NCBI GenBank assembly: GCA_944321015.1 | Contig: CALUJS010000028.1 | Span: forward strand, 1-34,085 | Source: an uncultured Phocaeicola sp. | Lineage (GTDB): Bacteria; Bacteroidota; Bacteroidia; Bacteroidales; Bacteroidaceae | Direction: 5' to 3' | Length of the DNA stretch: 34,085 bases | Shown here: in pieces, positions 8,091 through 19,257 of the stretch | Numbering within the stretch: position 1 is the stretch's first letter | Layout: every line of letters begins with the position of its first letter | Program-made: the position numbers and the translations under genes | Notes under the pieces: model-generated | The model's database searches: none | Told to the model about the DNA's origin: nothing | Seen by the model: the letters and a program-made list of their open reading frames with translations, nothing else

Positions 8091-8402
8091 ATGGACATAC
8101 ATGTAGTATATTATCTCGTTATCAGCACCATCATGCTGTTTGCAGGAATTTACGGTTTCTTTACCCGTAAGAACCTTCTGGCCGTTCTCATCTCGGTAGA
8201 GCTCATTCTGAACGCGACCAACATCAACTTTGCCGTGTTCAACCGCTACCTGTTCCCGGACGTATTTGAAGGGCATTTCTTTGCCTTGTTCGGCATCGGT
8301 ATCGCTGCCGCTGAAACGGCTGTCGCCATTGCCATCATCATCAATATCTACCGCAACATCCGGAACATACAGACGGACAATATTGATGAACTGAAGGGTT
8401 AA
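8091..8402 (+). CDS. nuoK: NADH-quinone oxidoreductase-like subunit K
   Basis: Membrane subunit of 103 residues and three helices, equivalent to ND4L. The two buried glutamates needed for proton translocation are present: E37 in ISVELILNATNINF and E75 in GIAAAETAVAIAIIINIYR. Length is normal. It follows nuoJ by 14 bp and is preceded by a perfect Shine-Dalgarno sequence, unlike most neighbours. Confidence 0.95.
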   Translation: MDIHVVYYLVISTIMLFAGIYGFFTRKNLLAVLISVELILNATNINFAVFNRYLFPDVFEGHFFALFGIGIAAAETAVAIAIIINIYRNIRNIQTDNIDELKG

Positions 8403-8437
8403 CCGTTATTGGTCTATACACTCTAAACAATAAGATT

Positions 8438-10330
<1,893 letters not shown>

Positions 10331-10424
10331 GGAAACGAGGGAACAAGCCGACGAGCCGACAAGGAACCATCCTCGTACGCTTGTCTGCTGAAACCTTGCC
10401 AACTAAAAAAGAACTAAAAACGAT

Positions 10425-11936
10425 ATGAATATATTAAGTCTTTTCGTACTCATCCCGCTGTTGATGTTGCTGGGGCTCTGGCTCAGCCGCAACCTTAACC
10501 AAGTGCGCGGGGTGATGGTAGCAGGCTCATCCCTGCTGTTGCTCACGGCCATCTATCTCACCGTGGACTACCTTGGCATACGCCATGCCGAGGCTGCCGC
10601 CGGCGTAACCGATGCTCCGGAAATGCTCTTCACCGCCAGCTACATGTGGTATGCTCCCCTGCACATCTGCTACTCCATCGGTGTCGATGGTATCTCAGTA
10701 GCCATGCTGCTGCTGTCGGCCATCATCGTATTCACCGGCACGTTCGCTTCCTGGAAGCTCAAACCGCTCACCAAGGAATACTTCTTGTGGTTCACCCTGC
10801 TGTCGCTCGGCGTGTTCGGATTCTTCATCTCGACCGACCTCTTCACCATGTTCATGTTCTACGAGGTAGCCCTCATCCCGATGTATCTGCTTATCGGCGT
10901 ATGGGGCAGCGGCCGCAAGGAATATGCCGCCATGAAGCTGACCCTGATGCTGATGGGCGCCTCGGCCTTCCTGCTGATTGGCATCCTGGGCATCTACTAC
11001 GGCTCCGGCGCACAGACAATGAACGTGCTTGAGATTGCCAAGCTGCACATCCCGATGGACATGCAGCGCATCTTCTTCCCGCTCACCTTCCTCGGCTTCG
11101 GCGTGCTTGGCGCGCTGTTCCCCTTCCACACATGGAGCCCCGACGGTCACGCTTCGGCACCTACGGCCGTGTCCATGCTCCATGCCGGCGTATTGATGAA
11201 GCTGGGAGGTTACGGCTGCTTCCGCGTGGCCATGTATCTGATGCCTGAGGCTGCTCAGGAACTCGGCTGGATATTCCTCATCCTGACCACCATCAGCGTG
11301 GTATACGGTGCATTCAGCGCCGTGGTGCAGACCGACCTGAAGTATATCAACGCCTACTCCTCCGTGTCGCACTGCGGACTCGTGCTCTTCGCCCTGCTGA
11401 TGATGACATACACCAGTAGCACGGGTGCCATCCTGCAAATGTTGAGCCACGGTTTGATGACGGCCCTCTTCTTTGCCCTGATCGGTATGATTTACGGCCG
11501 TACACACACGCGTGACATCCGTCAGATGAGCGGCTTGATGAAGATTATGCCTTTCCTCAGCGTGGGCTATGTGATTGCCGGTCTCGCCAACCTCGGCTTG
11601 CCGGGCTTGAGCGGATTCGTTGCCGAAATGACCATCTTCGTGGGTTCGTTCCAGAACGCCGACACCTTCCACCGCGTGTGCACCATCATTGCATGTACCA
11701 GCATCGTCATCACGGCGGTCTACATCCTGCGCGTTGTGGGCAAGATTCTCTACGGCAAATGCACCGACCCGCACCACATGCATCTGACCGATGCCACGTG
11801 GGATGAGCGTCTCGCCGTCATCTGCCTCATCGTGGCCGTGGCCGGCATGGGTCTGGCTCCGTTCTGGATCAGCGACATGATCAATGACAGCGTGACTCCC
11901 ATCATCAATAACTTAATAAGTGCCTCCAACCTCTGA
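10425..11936 (+). CDS. nuoM: NADH-quinone oxidoreductase-like subunit M
   Basis: Antiporter-like proton-pumping subunit of 503 residues. E147 in [19 protein letters not shown] is the conserved glutamate of helix 5, and the [20 protein letters not shown] region with following [13 protein letters not shown] is the NuoM signature. About 14 membrane helices are expected. It lies between nuoL and nuoN; nuoN starts 14 bp after its stop. Confidence 0.96.
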   Translation: MNILSLFVLIPLLMLLGLWLSRNLNQVRGVMVAGSSLLLLTAIYLTVDYLGIRHAEAAAGVTDAPEMLFTASYMWYAPLHICYSIGVDGISVAMLLLSAIIVFTGTFASWKLKPLTKEYFLWFTLLSLGVFGFFISTDLFTMFMFYEVALIPMYLLIGVWGSGRKEYAAMKLTLMLMGASAFLLIGILGIYYGSGAQTMNVLEIAKLHIPMDMQRIFFPLTFLGFGVLGALFPFHTWSPDGHASAPTAVSMLHAGVLMKLGGYGCFRVAMYLMPEAAQELGWIFLILTTISVVYGAFSAVVQTDLKYINAYSSVSHCGLVLFALLMMTYTSSTGAILQMLSHGLMTALFFALIGMIYGRTHTRDIRQMSGLMKIMPFLSVGYVIAGLANLGLPGLSGFVAEMTIFVGSFQNADTFHRVCTIIACTSIVITAVYILRVVGKILYGKCTDPHHMHLTDATWDERLAVICLIVAVAGMGLAPFWISDMINDSVTPIINNLISASNL

Positions 11937-11950
11937 TTAAAAAAGCGACT

Positions 11951-13372
11951 ATGAACTATCTTCAATTTTTTGATATGAGCGCGGAAGTCAGCCTCATCGC
12001 CTTGATACTCATCGTATTCCTCTACGACCTGTTCACCGAGGGCAAAGAGCGCCGCGGCTTCCATGCACTGACCTGCGTATTGCTGGGCCTGCACATCGTG
12101 CTGAACGTCTGCCCGGGCGAAGAAACCGTACTCTTCGGCGGCATGTACCAGTCATACGCCATGACCAACATAATGAAAACAATCCTCGCCATCGGCACGC
12201 TGCTCGTGTTCCTGCAAGCCAAGAACTGGTTGCGCCGCGACGACACGCGCCATAAGGAAGGCGAATTCTACGTGCTCACGCTCTGCACCCTGCTGGGTAT
12301 GAACTTCATGATGAGCGCAGGACACTTCCTGATGTTCTTCATCGGCCTCGAGCTGGCTTCCATCCCGATGGCCTGCCTCGTAGCCATGGACAAGTTCAAA
12401 CACGAGTCGGCCGAAGCCGGAGCCAAATACATCATGAACGCCATGTTCTCCTCCGGACTGATGCTCTACGGCATCTCCTTCGTCTACGGCACCGTGGGTA
12501 CACTCTATTTTGCCGATGTCCCCGCCGCGTTCCACGGCACGCCGATGCAGATTCTTGCCCTCGTGTTCTTCTTTGCCGGACTGGGCTTCAAGCTCTCGCT
12601 CGTGCCCTTCCACCTGTGGACCGCCGATACCTACCAGGGCGCCCCTACGGCTGTGACCTCCTATCTCTCCGTCGTGTCCAAAGGCGCGGCTGCCTTCACG
12701 CTGCTCGTCATCCTGACCAAGGTGTTCGGCCCGATGGTGGAACAATGGCAGGCGTTGCTCTACGCCGTCATCATCATCACCATCACGCTGGGTAACCTCA
12801 TGGCGCTGAAGCAGCAGAACCTGAAACGATTCATGGCGTTCAGCAGCATCTCGCAAGCCGGTTACATCATGCTGGGTGTCATCGGCGGCAACGACCTGGG
12901 CATGACCTCGCTGGTGTTCTACGTACTGGTTTACGTAGCAGCCAACCTGGCCGCCTTCACCGTCATCAACGTCATCGAACAAAAGTCCGGCAAGGTGGAC
13001 ATGGACGGCTACAACGGCCTCTATCAGACCAACCCGAAACTGTCATTCCTCATGACGCTGGCACTCTTCTCGCTGGCCGGCATCCCGCCGTTTGCAGGCT
13101 TCTTCAGCAAGTTCTTCATCTTTGCCGCAGCCTTCAAGGCAGGGTTCTATCTGGTGGTATTCATCGCTTTGCTCAACACCATCATCTCCCTGTACTATTA
13201 CCTGCGCATCGTGAAGGCCATGTACATCACCCCCAGCGACGCACCCATCGCCGCCTTCCGCAGCGACTGTAGCACGAAGCTGAGCCTGGCCCTCTGCACG
13301 GCCGGCATCATCGCGCTGGGTCTCGTGAGCGCCATCTACGACGGCATCCATCTCTATGCTTTCGGCATGTAA
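11951..13372 (+). CDS. nuoN: NADH-quinone oxidoreductase-like subunit N
   Basis: Third antiporter-like proton-pumping subunit, 473 residues. Conserved glutamate in [17 protein letters not shown] and the motif [20 protein letters not shown] identify it as NuoN/ND2, as does its place as last gene of the operon. It is followed by a strong intrinsic terminator, so the nuo transcript most likely ends here. No nuoE, nuoF or nuoG is found anywhere in the operon. Confidence 0.95.
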   Translation: MNYLQFFDMSAEVSLIALILIVFLYDLFTEGKERRGFHALTCVLLGLHIVLNVCPGEETVLFGGMYQSYAMTNIMKTILAIGTLLVFLQAKNWLRRDDTRHKEGEFYVLTLCTLLGMNFMMSAGHFLMFFIGLELASIPMACLVAMDKFKHESAEAGAKYIMNAMFSSGLMLYGISFVYGTVGTLYFADVPAAFHGTPMQILALVFFFAGLGFKLSLVPFHLWTADTYQGAPTAVTSYLSVVSKGAAAFTLLVILTKVFGPMVEQWQALLYAVIIITITLGNLMALKQQNLKRFMAFSSISQAGYIMLGVIGGNDLGMTSLVFYVLVYVAANLAAFTVINVIEQKSGKVDMDGYNGLYQTNPKLSFLMTLALFSLAGIPPFAGFFSKFFIFAAAFKAGFYLVVFIALLNTIISLYYYLRIVKAMYITPSDAPIAAFRSDCSTKLSLALCTAGIIALGLVSAIYDGIHLYAFGM

Positions 13373-13399
13373 ACCGACAGCATTCCGATGACTCCATAT

Positions 13400-13449
13400 G
13401 CAAACAGGAATGCACGCTTTCCCAAAAGCCGCATTCCTGTTTGCTTTTT
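13400..13449 (+). terminator. Intrinsic terminator of the nuo operon
   Basis: A perfect 14-bp stem, GCAAACAGGAATGC (13400-13413) with GCATTCCTGTTTGC (13431-13444), has a 17-nt loop and is followed by TTTTT. It begins 28 bp after the nuoN stop codon. Confidence 0.93.
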
Positions 13450-13498
13450 CACATCCGACTAGAGATAAAGAAACCATAACCTCATAAACAAGTAAACA

Positions 13499-14818
13499 AT
13501 GGACACAATGAAACAAATGCAACGGACTGTCCTGCCCCTGCTGATGCTCTGCGGACTGGCAGCATGCTCCGACGACGACTGGAAGGACGACGTGGCCGCC
13601 CTTCAGGAACCCACCCCCACAAGCATCGTCATCATGGACAATGCCGGAGGAACCGTAGTGAAAGGCAACCGCTTCCAGGTACGCTTCCGCGTGAACCCCA
13701 GCGGCACGCAGCTGACCAAGGACAATGTGGAACTCGACGTGCAAAACAGCGATACCTACTTCCTTTACGAAGAAGAAGGCAACAATGCCGCCAAGACACG
13801 CGCTTCCTACGTGGAACCATCCGACTATTACGCGCTGGAAAGCGTGGAACCCGACAAGAACGAGGCCGGAGAGACGCTCGACGGACAATGGATAGCCACC
13901 ATACAGACACAGGGTGAAGCCAACTTCCGCAACGTGGCCAATCTGCACTTCGTGATAAACTACACCGATGCCGCCGGAACGCCCCGCCGCATCAGTTCCG
14001 ATGCCGTCCCCGTGGAGATAGTCCCCACCGTGGATGAAGGCATCCGTTTCGAATACGCCAAAGTGCAATCCTTGTACTATGTGCAAAACAATGAAGTGAA
14101 GACCAATCCCTACGCCCTCTTCGACGACATCAACGCCTACCGAAACGCGCAAGGCATGGAGTGGCATTACAACCGCAACTATGTGACCGAAATCAAAACC
14201 GCCCTCGACAAAGATGTCCTGCAGGCCGACACCACCGCCTTCTACAGCGGAGGCTACATGCAATACATCCCCGTAACAAATGCCGAACTGTGGACATCCG
14301 TCACGAACGGCACGGCCAAGAAAGCCTCGACCGACGTACAAGTGACGCTGATCGACTTCGGCGGCACCACCAAGACACTCGACCTGTCCGTGACCTACTG
14401 CTACAACATCCTTACACTGGACATCCCCATGTCCGCATCGGAAATCAACGCCGCCTATGAAACGCCCGGCTACATGTTCGAGTATGACCTGAGCGAAGCA
14501 CTAAGCGAGTACGGCATCACCCCCGACGCCTTCGCCCTCCTCTCCCGCTTCTCCTCGACGAACGCTGTCACCGGCAGCGACGAGCACATACAGATTCCTG
14601 CCGTGATAGAAGAAGTGGTTGGCGTAGCCGACCGACAAAACTTCAAGCCCGTCATCCAATACGCCGTGCTCGGCGAGCTGACACCGGGCGAGTCAACCGA
14701 CCCCGATACGGAAGCCGACATCGCCAACATATTCATCACCAGCTCCCCGCAGGAGAGCGACACGTTCTGGCCCATGCTGAGCGTAACTATCAACATAGCC
14801 ATCCACATCACGGAATAA
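13499..14818 (+). CDS. Predicted surface lipoprotein of unknown function
   Basis: A 439-residue protein that starts with a lipoprotein signal: MKQMQRTVLPLLMLCGLAAC, with the lipidated cysteine at residue 23. The residues after it, SDDDWKDD, are strongly acidic, like the lipoprotein export signals that send Bacteroidetes lipoproteins to the cell surface. The N-terminal segment TSIVIMDNAGGTVVKGNRF with following beta-rich sequence looks like an immunoglobulin-like fold. The C-terminal half (from about 300) forms another beta-rich region ending MLSVTINIAIHITE. I do not recognise a family with confidence. The gene stands alone between two terminators, so its job cannot be read from context. Alternative starts at 13508 and 13517 would leave the lipobox intact. 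Confidence 0.88.
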   Translation: MDTMKQMQRTVLPLLMLCGLAACSDDDWKDDVAALQEPTPTSIVIMDNAGGTVVKGNRFQVRFRVNPSGTQLTKDNVELDVQNSDTYFLYEEEGNNAAKTRASYVEPSDYYALESVEPDKNEAGETLDGQWIATIQTQGEANFRNVANLHFVINYTDAAGTPRRISSDAVPVEIVPTVDEGIRFEYAKVQSLYYVQNNEVKTNPYALFDDINAYRNAQGMEWHYNRNYVTEIKTALDKDVLQADTTAFYSGGYMQYIPVTNAELWTSVTNGTAKKASTDVQVTLIDFGGTTKTLDLSVTYCYNILTLDIPMSASEINAAYETPGYMFEYDLSEALSEYGITPDAFALLSRFSSTNAVTGSDEHIQIPAVIEEVVGVADRQNFKPVIQYAVLGELTPGESTDPDTEADIANIFITSSPQESDTFWPMLSVTINIAIHITE

Positions 14819-14883
14819 ACCGTTGAAATAACCGCGGGCACCAAACGTCCGCCGATAAATTCAGAAAAGCAAAACAAACCGGC

Positions 14884-14920
14884 AAGTCGGCTTTCCACAA
14901 TGGGAGGCCGACTTCTTTTT
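14884..14920 (+). terminator. Intrinsic terminator of the lipoprotein gene
   Basis: AAGTCGGC (14884-14891) pairs with GCCGACTT (14907-14914), with further pairing inside the loop, then CTTTTT. It lies 65 bp after the stop codon and before repeat array B. Confidence 0.85.
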
Positions 14921-14944
14921 CACCTCAACGCCGCCCCTGCCACA

Positions 14945-15041
14945 AGGCCGTCCGGGCGGCCATATTCCCGCGTCCGGCTCTCCATATGGCGGCTCGCGAG
15001 CGGACATATGTGCGCCCGCGTCCCTCCATATTCGCGCTCAA
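14945..15041. repeat. 22-bp-period ATAT array B
   Basis: ATAT cores begin at 14962, 14984, 15006 and 15028, all exactly 22 bp apart, with 18-bp GC-rich spacers. The second spacer contains the perfect palindrome GCTCGCGAGC at its midpoint. The last core is followed by TCGCGCTCAA, closely matching the end of array C (CCGCGCTCAA). It fills the middle of the 326-bp gap between the lipoprotein gene and purH, after the terminator and about 79 bp before the purH -7 box. Confidence 0.85.
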
Positions 15042-15109
15042 ACGCCTGAGCCGATGTTATTTTTTCCATAAAAATAAAGACATAACCAACTAATATGTTG
15101 CAAAATTCC

Positions 15110-15117
15110 TAACTTTG
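15110..15117 (+). promoter_or_regulatory. Bacteroides-type -7 box for purH
   Basis: TAACTTTG matches TAnnTTTG, in an AT-rich stretch 27 bp before the purH ATG. No -33 TTTG at the usual spacing. Confidence 0.6.
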
Positions 15118-15144
15118 CGCGAGAATCGCTAAATCTATTATTAA

Positions 15145-16668
15145 ATGTCTGCAACAAAGAAGATAAAAACCGCGTTGGTATCCGTTTACCACAAGGAGGG
15201 TTTGGATGAAATCCTGACCAAGCTCCATGAAGAAGGTGTAGAATTCCTTTCCACGGGAGGCACACGCCAGTTCATCGAATCACTGGGCTATCCCTGCCGG
15301 GCAGTGGAAGACCTCACGAGCTATCCCTCCATCCTGGGAGGACGCGTGAAAACCCTCCACCCGAAAGTATTCGGCGGCATCCTGGCCCGCCGCGCCGAAG
15401 AAGGCGACCGCGCACAAATGGCACAATACGACATCCCCGAAATAGACCTTGTCATCGTCGACCTCTATCCCTTTGAGGAAACCGTGGCTTCGGGAGCCGA
15501 CGAACAGGCCATCATCGAGAAAATCGACATAGGCGGCATCTCGCTCATCCGCGCCGGAGCCAAAAACTTCCGCGACGTGGTCATCGTGGCCAGCCAGGCC
15601 CAATACAAGCCGCTGCGCGACATCCTCATGGAGCGCGGAGCCAACACCACGCTGGAAGAGCGCCGCTGGTTCGCCAAGGAAGCCTTTGCCGTGTCGTCCC
15701 ACTACGACTCGGCCATCTTCAACTATTTCGACGGCGACGACCTCTCGGCCTTCCGCTGCGCCGTCGAGGAGCCCAAACAGCTCCGCTACGGCGAGAACCC
15801 CCACCAGAAGGGCTACTTCTTCGGCAATCTGGAAGCCATGTTCGACCAGATACACGGCAAGGAAATATCCTACAACAACCTCATCGACATCAATGCGGCC
15901 GTAGACCTGATTGACGAGTTCGACGAAATCACCTTCGCCATCCTCAAGCACAACAACGCCTGCGGACTGGCTTCGCGCCCCACCCTGCTCCAGGCTTGGA
16001 AAGACGCCCTGGCAGGCGACCCCGTGTCGGCTTTCGGCGGCGTGCTGGTGACCAACGAGTCAATCGACAAGGCCACGGCCGAAGAAATCAACAAGATATT
16101 CTTCGAGGTAATCATCGCCCCCGATTACGACATGGACGCCCTGCAGATATTGGAACAGAAGAAGAACCGCATCATCCTCGTGCGCAAGGACGTAGAACTG
16201 CCCAAACGCCAGTTCCGCTCGCTGCTCAACGGCGTGCTGGTGCAGGACCGCGACCTGGACATCGAGACCCGCGCCGACCTGAAGCCCGCAACCGAGAAGC
16301 TTGCGACCGACGCCGAGATAGAAGACATGCTCTTCGCCAACAAGATTGTGAAGAACAGCAAGAGCAACGCCATCGTTCTGGCCAAAGACAAACAGCTGCT
16401 GGCCAGCGGTGTGGGACAGACCTCGCGCGTGGACGCACTCAAGCAGGCCATCGAAAAGGCACACAACTTCGGCTTCGACCTCCACGGCGCCGTGATGGCC
16501 AGCGATGCCTTCTTCCCCTTCGGCGACTGCGTGGAGATTGCCGGTCAGGCCGGAGTGACGGCCGTCATACAGCCCGGCGGTTCCATCCGCGATGCCGAGT
16601 CGGTAGACTACTGCAATGCCCACGACATGGCCATGGTCATGACCGGCATCCGTCACTTCAAACACTAA
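15145..16668 (+). CDS. purH: Bifunctional AICAR formyltransferase/IMP cyclohydrolase
   Basis: Carries out the last two steps of de novo purine synthesis: formylation of AICAR with 10-formyl-THF and cyclisation to IMP. Length 507 residues, as usual. The N-terminal MGS-like cyclohydrolase domain (to about 140) shows FLSTGGTRQFIESLGYP and ILGGRVKTLHPKVFGGIL. The C-terminal transformylase domain shows LRYGENPHQKGYFFG, the catalytic KHNNACG and DAFFPFGDCVEIAGQAGV with QPGGSIRD. It begins its own unit behind array B and a -7 box, with no Shine-Dalgarno sequence. mreB follows after 108 bp, separated by a hairpin. Confidence 0.97.
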   Translation: MSATKKIKTALVSVYHKEGLDEILTKLHEEGVEFLSTGGTRQFIESLGYPCRAVEDLTSYPSILGGRVKTLHPKVFGGILARRAEEGDRAQMAQYDIPEIDLVIVDLYPFEETVASGADEQAIIEKIDIGGISLIRAGAKNFRDVVIVASQAQYKPLRDILMERGANTTLEERRWFAKEAFAVSSHYDSAIFNYFDGDDLSAFRCAVEEPKQLRYGENPHQKGYFFGNLEAMFDQIHGKEISYNNLIDINAAVDLIDEFDEITFAILKHNNACGLASRPTLLQAWKDALAGDPVSAFGGVLVTNESIDKATAEEINKIFFEVIIAPDYDMDALQILEQKKNRIILVRKDVELPKRQFRSLLNGVLVQDRDLDIETRADLKPATEKLATDAEIEDMLFANKIVKNSKSNAIVLAKDKQLLASGVGQTSRVDALKQAIEKAHNFGFDLHGAVMASDAFFPFGDCVEIAGQAGVTAVIQPGGSIRDAESVDYCNAHDMAMVMTGIRHFKH

Positions 16669-16671
16669 ACC

Positions 16672-16738
16672 GATGAAGCACGAAGGATGAAGCATGAAGG
16701 CCCGGCCGACGGGTCCGCATCTTCATTCTTCGTTTCTT
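16672..16738 (+). repeat. Tandem GATGAAGCAYGAAG repeat and hairpin between purH and mreB
   Basis: Two 14-bp copies, GATGAAGCACGAAG and GATGAAGCATGAAG, lie in tandem at 16672-16699. CGAAGGATGAAG (16681-16692) pairs with CTTCATTCTTCG (16721-16732) through 12 bp with one G-T pair, followed by TTTCTTTG. It may act as a terminator or processing hairpin. A related hairpin lies between mreB and mreC. Confidence 0.6.
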
Positions 16739-16776
16739 TGTTCATAACATATATAACGAACGCTGTATAGATTACT

Positions 16777-17799
16777 ATGGGATTGTTTTCATTTACACAA
16801 GAGATAGCCATGGACTTGGGCACGGCCAACACCATCATCATCTGCGATGGCAAAATCGTGGTGGACGAGCCTTCCGTGGTGGCGCTCGACCGCCGCACGG
16901 ACAAGATGATTGCCGTGGGCGAGAAGGCAAAAATGATGTACGAAAAGGAAAACCCGCACATCCGTACCGTACGCCCGCTCCGCGACGGCGTGATTGCCGA
17001 CTTCAACGCCTGCGAGCAGATGATGCGCGGCCTCATCAAGAAAGTAAACACGGGACACCACCTGTTCTCCCCCTCGCTGCGCATGGTCATCGGCGTGCCG
17101 TCGGGCAGCACCGAGGTGGAACTGCGCGCCGTGCGCGACTCGGCCGAACATGCCGGCGGACGCGACGTGTATCTCATTTTCGAGCCCATGGCCGCCGCCG
17201 TGGGCGTGGGGCTGGACGTGCAGGCTCCCGAAGGCAACATGATTGTGGACATAGGCGGCGGCTCGACCGAGATTGCCGTCATCTCGTTGGGCGGCATCGT
17301 GACGAACAGCTCCATCCGCATCGCCGGCGACGACTTCACGGCTGACATTCAGGAGTACATGAGCCGTCAGCACAACGTGAAAGTAAGCGAACGCATGGCC
17401 GAGCGCATCAAAATAGCCGTAGGCGCGGCATTGACCGACCTGGGCGACGATGCCCCGGAAGACTACACCGTGTACGGCCCGAACAAAATCACCGCCCTGC
17501 CGATGGAAGTCTCCGTAGGCTATCAGGAAATAGCCCACTGTCTGGAGAAATCGCTCGCCAAGATTGAAACTGCCGTCCTGACAGCTCTCGAAAACACGCC
17601 TCCCGAGCTCTACGCCGACATCGTGCACAACGGCATCTATCTGGCCGGAGGCGGCGCATTGCTCCGCGGACTGGACAAGCGACTGACCGACAAGATAAAC
17701 ATTCCGTTCCACATCGCCGAAGACCCCTTGCACAGTGTGGCCAAAGGCACAGGCATCGCCTTGAAGAACATCGACAAGTTCTCATTCCTGATGCGATGA
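16777..17799 (+). CDS. mreB: Rod shape-determining actin homologue MreB
   Basis: Bacterial actin of 340 residues that polymerises under the inner membrane and guides lateral wall synthesis by the RodA-PBP2 machine. ATP-binding motifs are clear: phosphate-1 AMDLGTANTIIICDG near the start, phosphate-2 VDIGGGSTEIAVISLGG and the adenosine motif LAGGGALLRGLDKRL near the end. The N-terminal MGLFSFTQEIA is a likely membrane-binding amphipathic segment. First gene of mreBCD-mrdA-rodA; mreC follows after 100 bp containing a hairpin. Confidence 0.97.
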   Translation: MGLFSFTQEIAMDLGTANTIIICDGKIVVDEPSVVALDRRTDKMIAVGEKAKMMYEKENPHIRTVRPLRDGVIADFNACEQMMRGLIKKVNTGHHLFSPSLRMVIGVPSGSTEVELRAVRDSAEHAGGRDVYLIFEPMAAAVGVGLDVQAPEGNMIVDIGGGSTEIAVISLGGIVTNSSIRIAGDDFTADIQEYMSRQHNVKVSERMAERIKIAVGAALTDLGDDAPEDYTVYGPNKITALPMEVSVGYQEIAHCLEKSLAKIETAVLTALENTPPELYADIVHNGIYLAGGGALLRGLDKRLTDKINIPFHIAEDPLHSVAKGTGIALKNIDKFSFLMR

Positions 17800-17825
17800 A
17801 CCATAATCAACGACACACAAAGGAC

Positions 17826-17880
17826 GAAGGATGCAGAATCACGATGCCGTAAGGCGGATTCTCCATTCTTCATTCTTTAT
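17826..17880 (+). repeat. Imperfect palindrome between mreB and mreC
   Basis: GAAGGATGCAGAATC (17826-17840) pairs with GATTCTCCATTCTTC (17857-17871), with one G-T pair and one mismatch; ATTCTTTATTATTT follows. Both arms share words with the hairpin between purH and mreB (ACGAAGGATG on the left, TTCATTCTT on the right). Partial termination here would set mreB above mreCD expression. Confidence 0.6.
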
Positions 17881-17899
17881 TATTTAAACCATTATCCAC

Positions 17900-18739
17900 G
17901 TGCGCAACCTGTTCGACTTCCTGTTGAAGTACAGCCACTGCTTCCTGTTCGTTTTACTGGAGGTGGTGTGTTTCGTGCTGTTGTTCCGGTTCAACAACTA
18001 TCAAGCAAGCGTCTATTTTACCTCGGCCAATCGCGTGTGCGGCACAATCTACGAGATATCCGGCGACATTGCCGGCTATTTCCACCTGCAGTCCGTCAAC
18101 GATTCGCTGACGGACCGCAATCTCGACCTGGAACGCGAAGTGGCGACCCTGCGCACGGCCCTGACCGAAATGACACGCGACTCCGCCCGCACGGACAGCC
18201 TGACGGAAGCCTCGCTTGCCGACTTCACGCGCATAAAGGCCCGGGTGGTGAACAACACCCTGCACCGTGCCGACAACTTCATCACCATCGATCGCGGCAA
18301 CGCCGACAGCATCCGCCCCGAAATGGGCGTCGTGTGTGGCAACGGAGTCATAGGCATTGTCGGCAAGACAACTCCACATTATGCCTTGGTCATCTCGCTG
18401 CTCAACAGCAAGTCGAACATCAGCTGCAAGATAAAGAGCAGCGGTTACTTCGGCTACCTGCGCTGGGACGGCAAAGACGCACGCTATACCTATCTGTACG
18501 ACCTGCCACGTCATGCCGAATGCCATCCGGGGGACACCATCGTGACCAGCGGCTATTCGGCCATCTTTCCCGAAGGGCTGATGGTGGGCGTGGTGGAGAA
18601 CATCGAGGATTCCCACGACGGATTGTCATACCTGCTCAAAGTGCGCCTGTCGGCCGATTTCGGTCGAGTGAGAGACGTCCGTGTCATTGCCCGTAAAGGC
18701 ATGGACGAATTCAAGACATTAACAACCATAAACGAATAA
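17900..18739 (+). CDS. mreC: Rod shape-determining protein MreC
   Basis: Bitopic periplasmic scaffold of the elongasome, 279 residues. It starts at GTG (17900), giving MRNLFDFLLKYSHCFLFVLL, a single membrane helix at about 12-30. A coiled coil follows at about 70-105 (NDSLTDRNLDLEREVATLRT), then the beta-barrel domain with VVNNTLHRADNFITIDRGNA and GVVCGNGVIGIVGKT. It binds PBP2 and activates synthesis. The start is supported by family alignment from memory; no other in-frame start lies nearby. mreD begins 9 bp downstream. Confidence 0.94.
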   Translation: MRNLFDFLLKYSHCFLFVLLEVVCFVLLFRFNNYQASVYFTSANRVCGTIYEISGDIAGYFHLQSVNDSLTDRNLDLEREVATLRTALTEMTRDSARTDSLTEASLADFTRIKARVVNNTLHRADNFITIDRGNADSIRPEMGVVCGNGVIGIVGKTTPHYALVISLLNSKSNISCKIKSSGYFGYLRWDGKDARYTYLYDLPRHAECHPGDTIVTSGYSAIFPEGLMVGVVENIEDSHDGLSYLLKVRLSADFGRVRDVRVIARKGMDEFKTLTTINE

Positions 18740-18748
18740 GCAACCGTC

Positions 18749-19252
18749 ATGCAGTCCCAACACTTGAAACAAGGCATATGGTTCATCGCACTGGTGCTTG
18801 TGCAGTCACTGATATTCAATCACGTGCACATCGCCGGATATGCCACCCCCTTTGTTTATGTGTACTTCATCCTCTCGCTCAAGTGCGACACCCCGCGCAA
18901 CGCGCTCCTATTGTGGGGATTCACATTGGGACTGGCCGTCGACATCTTCTCCGACACGCCCGGCATGAATGCCGCGGCCACCACCCTGCTGGCGTTCATA
19001 CGTCCGTGGCTGCTTAATCTGTTCATGTCACACGACAATGCCGGGAACGAATGCCCGTGCAGACACGTCATGGGGCTGGCCTCATTTCTGGGCTATGCCA
19101 TATTGGGCATCCTGATTCATCACGCCGTCCTCCTGCTGCTGGACACGTTCTCTTTCTTCAACTGGGGAATGCTGTTGCTGAAAACGGTATGCAGCACCGC
19201 CCTGACGACCATCTGCGTACTGATAACGGACACCATGCAGAAACAACGGTAA
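18749..19252 (+). CDS. mreD: Rod shape-determining membrane protein MreD
   Basis: Hydrophobic protein of 167 residues with about five membrane helices, the third member of the mreBCD set. Weakly conserved family; the call rests on length, topology and position between mreC and the PBP2 gene. The segment GFTLGLAVDIFSDTPGMNAA is typical of MreD. The next gene begins 5 bp after its stop. Confidence 0.9.
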   Translation: MQSQHLKQGIWFIALVLVQSLIFNHVHIAGYATPFVYVYFILSLKCDTPRNALLLWGFTLGLAVDIFSDTPGMNAAATTLLAFIRPWLLNLFMSHDNAGNECPCRHVMGLASFLGYAILGILIHHAVLLLLDTFSFFNWGMLLLKTVCSTALTTICVLITDTMQKQR

Positions 19253-19257
19253 GAAAT

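Noticed and set aside
10331..10424. Possible terminator between nuoL and nuoM
   Set aside because: Only short stems (GACAAG/CTTGTC, CGAGG/CCTCG) with no T run; nuoM and nuoN are expected on the same transcript.
19051..19257. N-terminal extension of PBP2
   Set aside because: It overlaps mreD in another frame; the true start MRNYNLEK at 19258 gives a normal-length protein.
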